5,812 nucleotides of DNA from Geobacteraceae bacterium. GTDB lineage: Bacteria > Desulfobacterota > Desulfuromonadia > Geobacterales > Geobacteraceae. The notes under the pieces were generated by a model. The model was not told where the DNA came from and searched no databases. It was given only the letters and a program-made list of their open reading frames with translations. Positions 5,594 to 5,812 of the stretch are shown here, piece by piece. Location: assembly GCA_012797715.1 (NCBI GenBank), contig JAAZOO010000148.1, positions 1-5,812 of the forward strand, written 5' to 3'. The stretch's first letter is position 1; each line of letters starts with the position of its first letter. Made by a program: the position numbers and the translations under genes.

Positions 5594-5812
5594 TTATTTT
5601 TTCGGAGCGATAATAATGTACATGTTGCGCCCTTCCATCTTGGGTCGCACCTCAACAGTACAGATATCCTCGAGTTCGGTGGTAAAACGTTCCAGGGCCT
5701 GCAGCCCCAGTTCGTTGTGAGTAATTTCCCTGCCACGGAAAACCACCGTTATCTTGGCCTTATTTCCTTCCTCAAGGAACCGGCGAGCGTGCTTTATCTT
5801 GAAAAGAATGTC
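5594..5812 (-). CDS. infC: Translation initiation factor IF-3, C-terminal part
   Basis: The last 72 codons of infC enter from the right edge in the frame starting DILFKIKHARRFLEEGNKAK and end IIIAPKK-TAA. This is most of the IF3 C-terminal domain, which binds the 30S platform, prevents premature 50S joining and checks start-codon pairing. KHARRFLEEG, VVFRGREITHNELG and EVRPKMEGRNMYIIIAPK are the hallmark conserved segments. The N-terminal domain, linker and start codon (often a rare AUU or AUC) lie outside the window, so start-codon control cannot be assessed. It is upstream of rpmI by 41 nt in the classic operon. Confidence 0.97.
   Translation of the reverse strand, partial: DILFKIKHARRFLEEGNKAKITVVFRGREITHNELGLQALERFTTELEDICTVEVRPKMEGRNMYIIIAPKK

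Noticed and set aside
5392..5736. 114-codon minus-strand frame across the infC-rpmI junction
   Set aside because: It is out of frame with both infC and rpmI, which are unmistakable.

Overview
The window is a conserved bacterial translation gene cluster with every gene on the minus strand. Read in the direction of transcription (right to left) the order is infC (3' end only), rpmI, rplT, pheS, pheT, ihfA, a small merR-type regulator gene, tRNA-Pro(GGG), a terminator hairpin, and the 5' end of a YkgJ-type cysteine-motif protein gene cut by the left edge. The infC-rpmI-rplT-pheS-pheT-ihfA order is the one known from Proteobacteria. A small MerR gene and tRNA-Pro after ihfA, together with intermediate base composition, suggest a member of the former Deltaproteobacteria (Desulfobacterota). 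That assignment is inference from gene order and protein character, not a database result.

Right part (about 4819-5812): the C-terminal half of IF3, then L35 and L20, each with a strong AAAGGAG ribosome binding site. The 105-nt rpmI-rplT gap holds an 11-bp hairpin. The 77-nt rplT-pheS gap holds a 16-bp hairpin followed by eight T's. A 12-codon frame with its own Shine-Dalgarno (SD) sequence starts in the hairpin loop and carries three Phe codons. It occupies the place of the E. coli pheM leader/attenuator and is the most interesting regulatory candidate here.

Middle (1226-3801): pheS and pheT encode the two subunits of phenylalanyl-tRNA synthetase and both look intact. pheT has an almost unrecognisable SD. 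Between pheT and ihfA is a near-consensus sigma70 promoter (TTGATA, 17 bp, TATAAA with an extended -10). Its -35 box overlaps an IHF-consensus-like sequence, suggesting IHF autoregulation.

Left part (1-1225): ihfA, then the 117-residue MerR-type protein 18 nt downstream, then a triple ATGGTA/TACCAT half-site cluster, then tRNA-Pro with encoded CCA, then a 15-bp hairpin with a GGAA loop. A 194-nt spacer with several inverted repeats separates this from the partial YkgJ-type gene.

Together the genes supply initiation (IF3), 50S assembly (L35, L20), Phe-tRNA charging (PheST), a proline tRNA, and the DNA-bending protein IHF with a small regulator. I see no mobile element, CRISPR array, phage gene or defence gene, and no clearly new multi-gene system. 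The novelty, if any, lies in the RNA and operator-like elements between genes.
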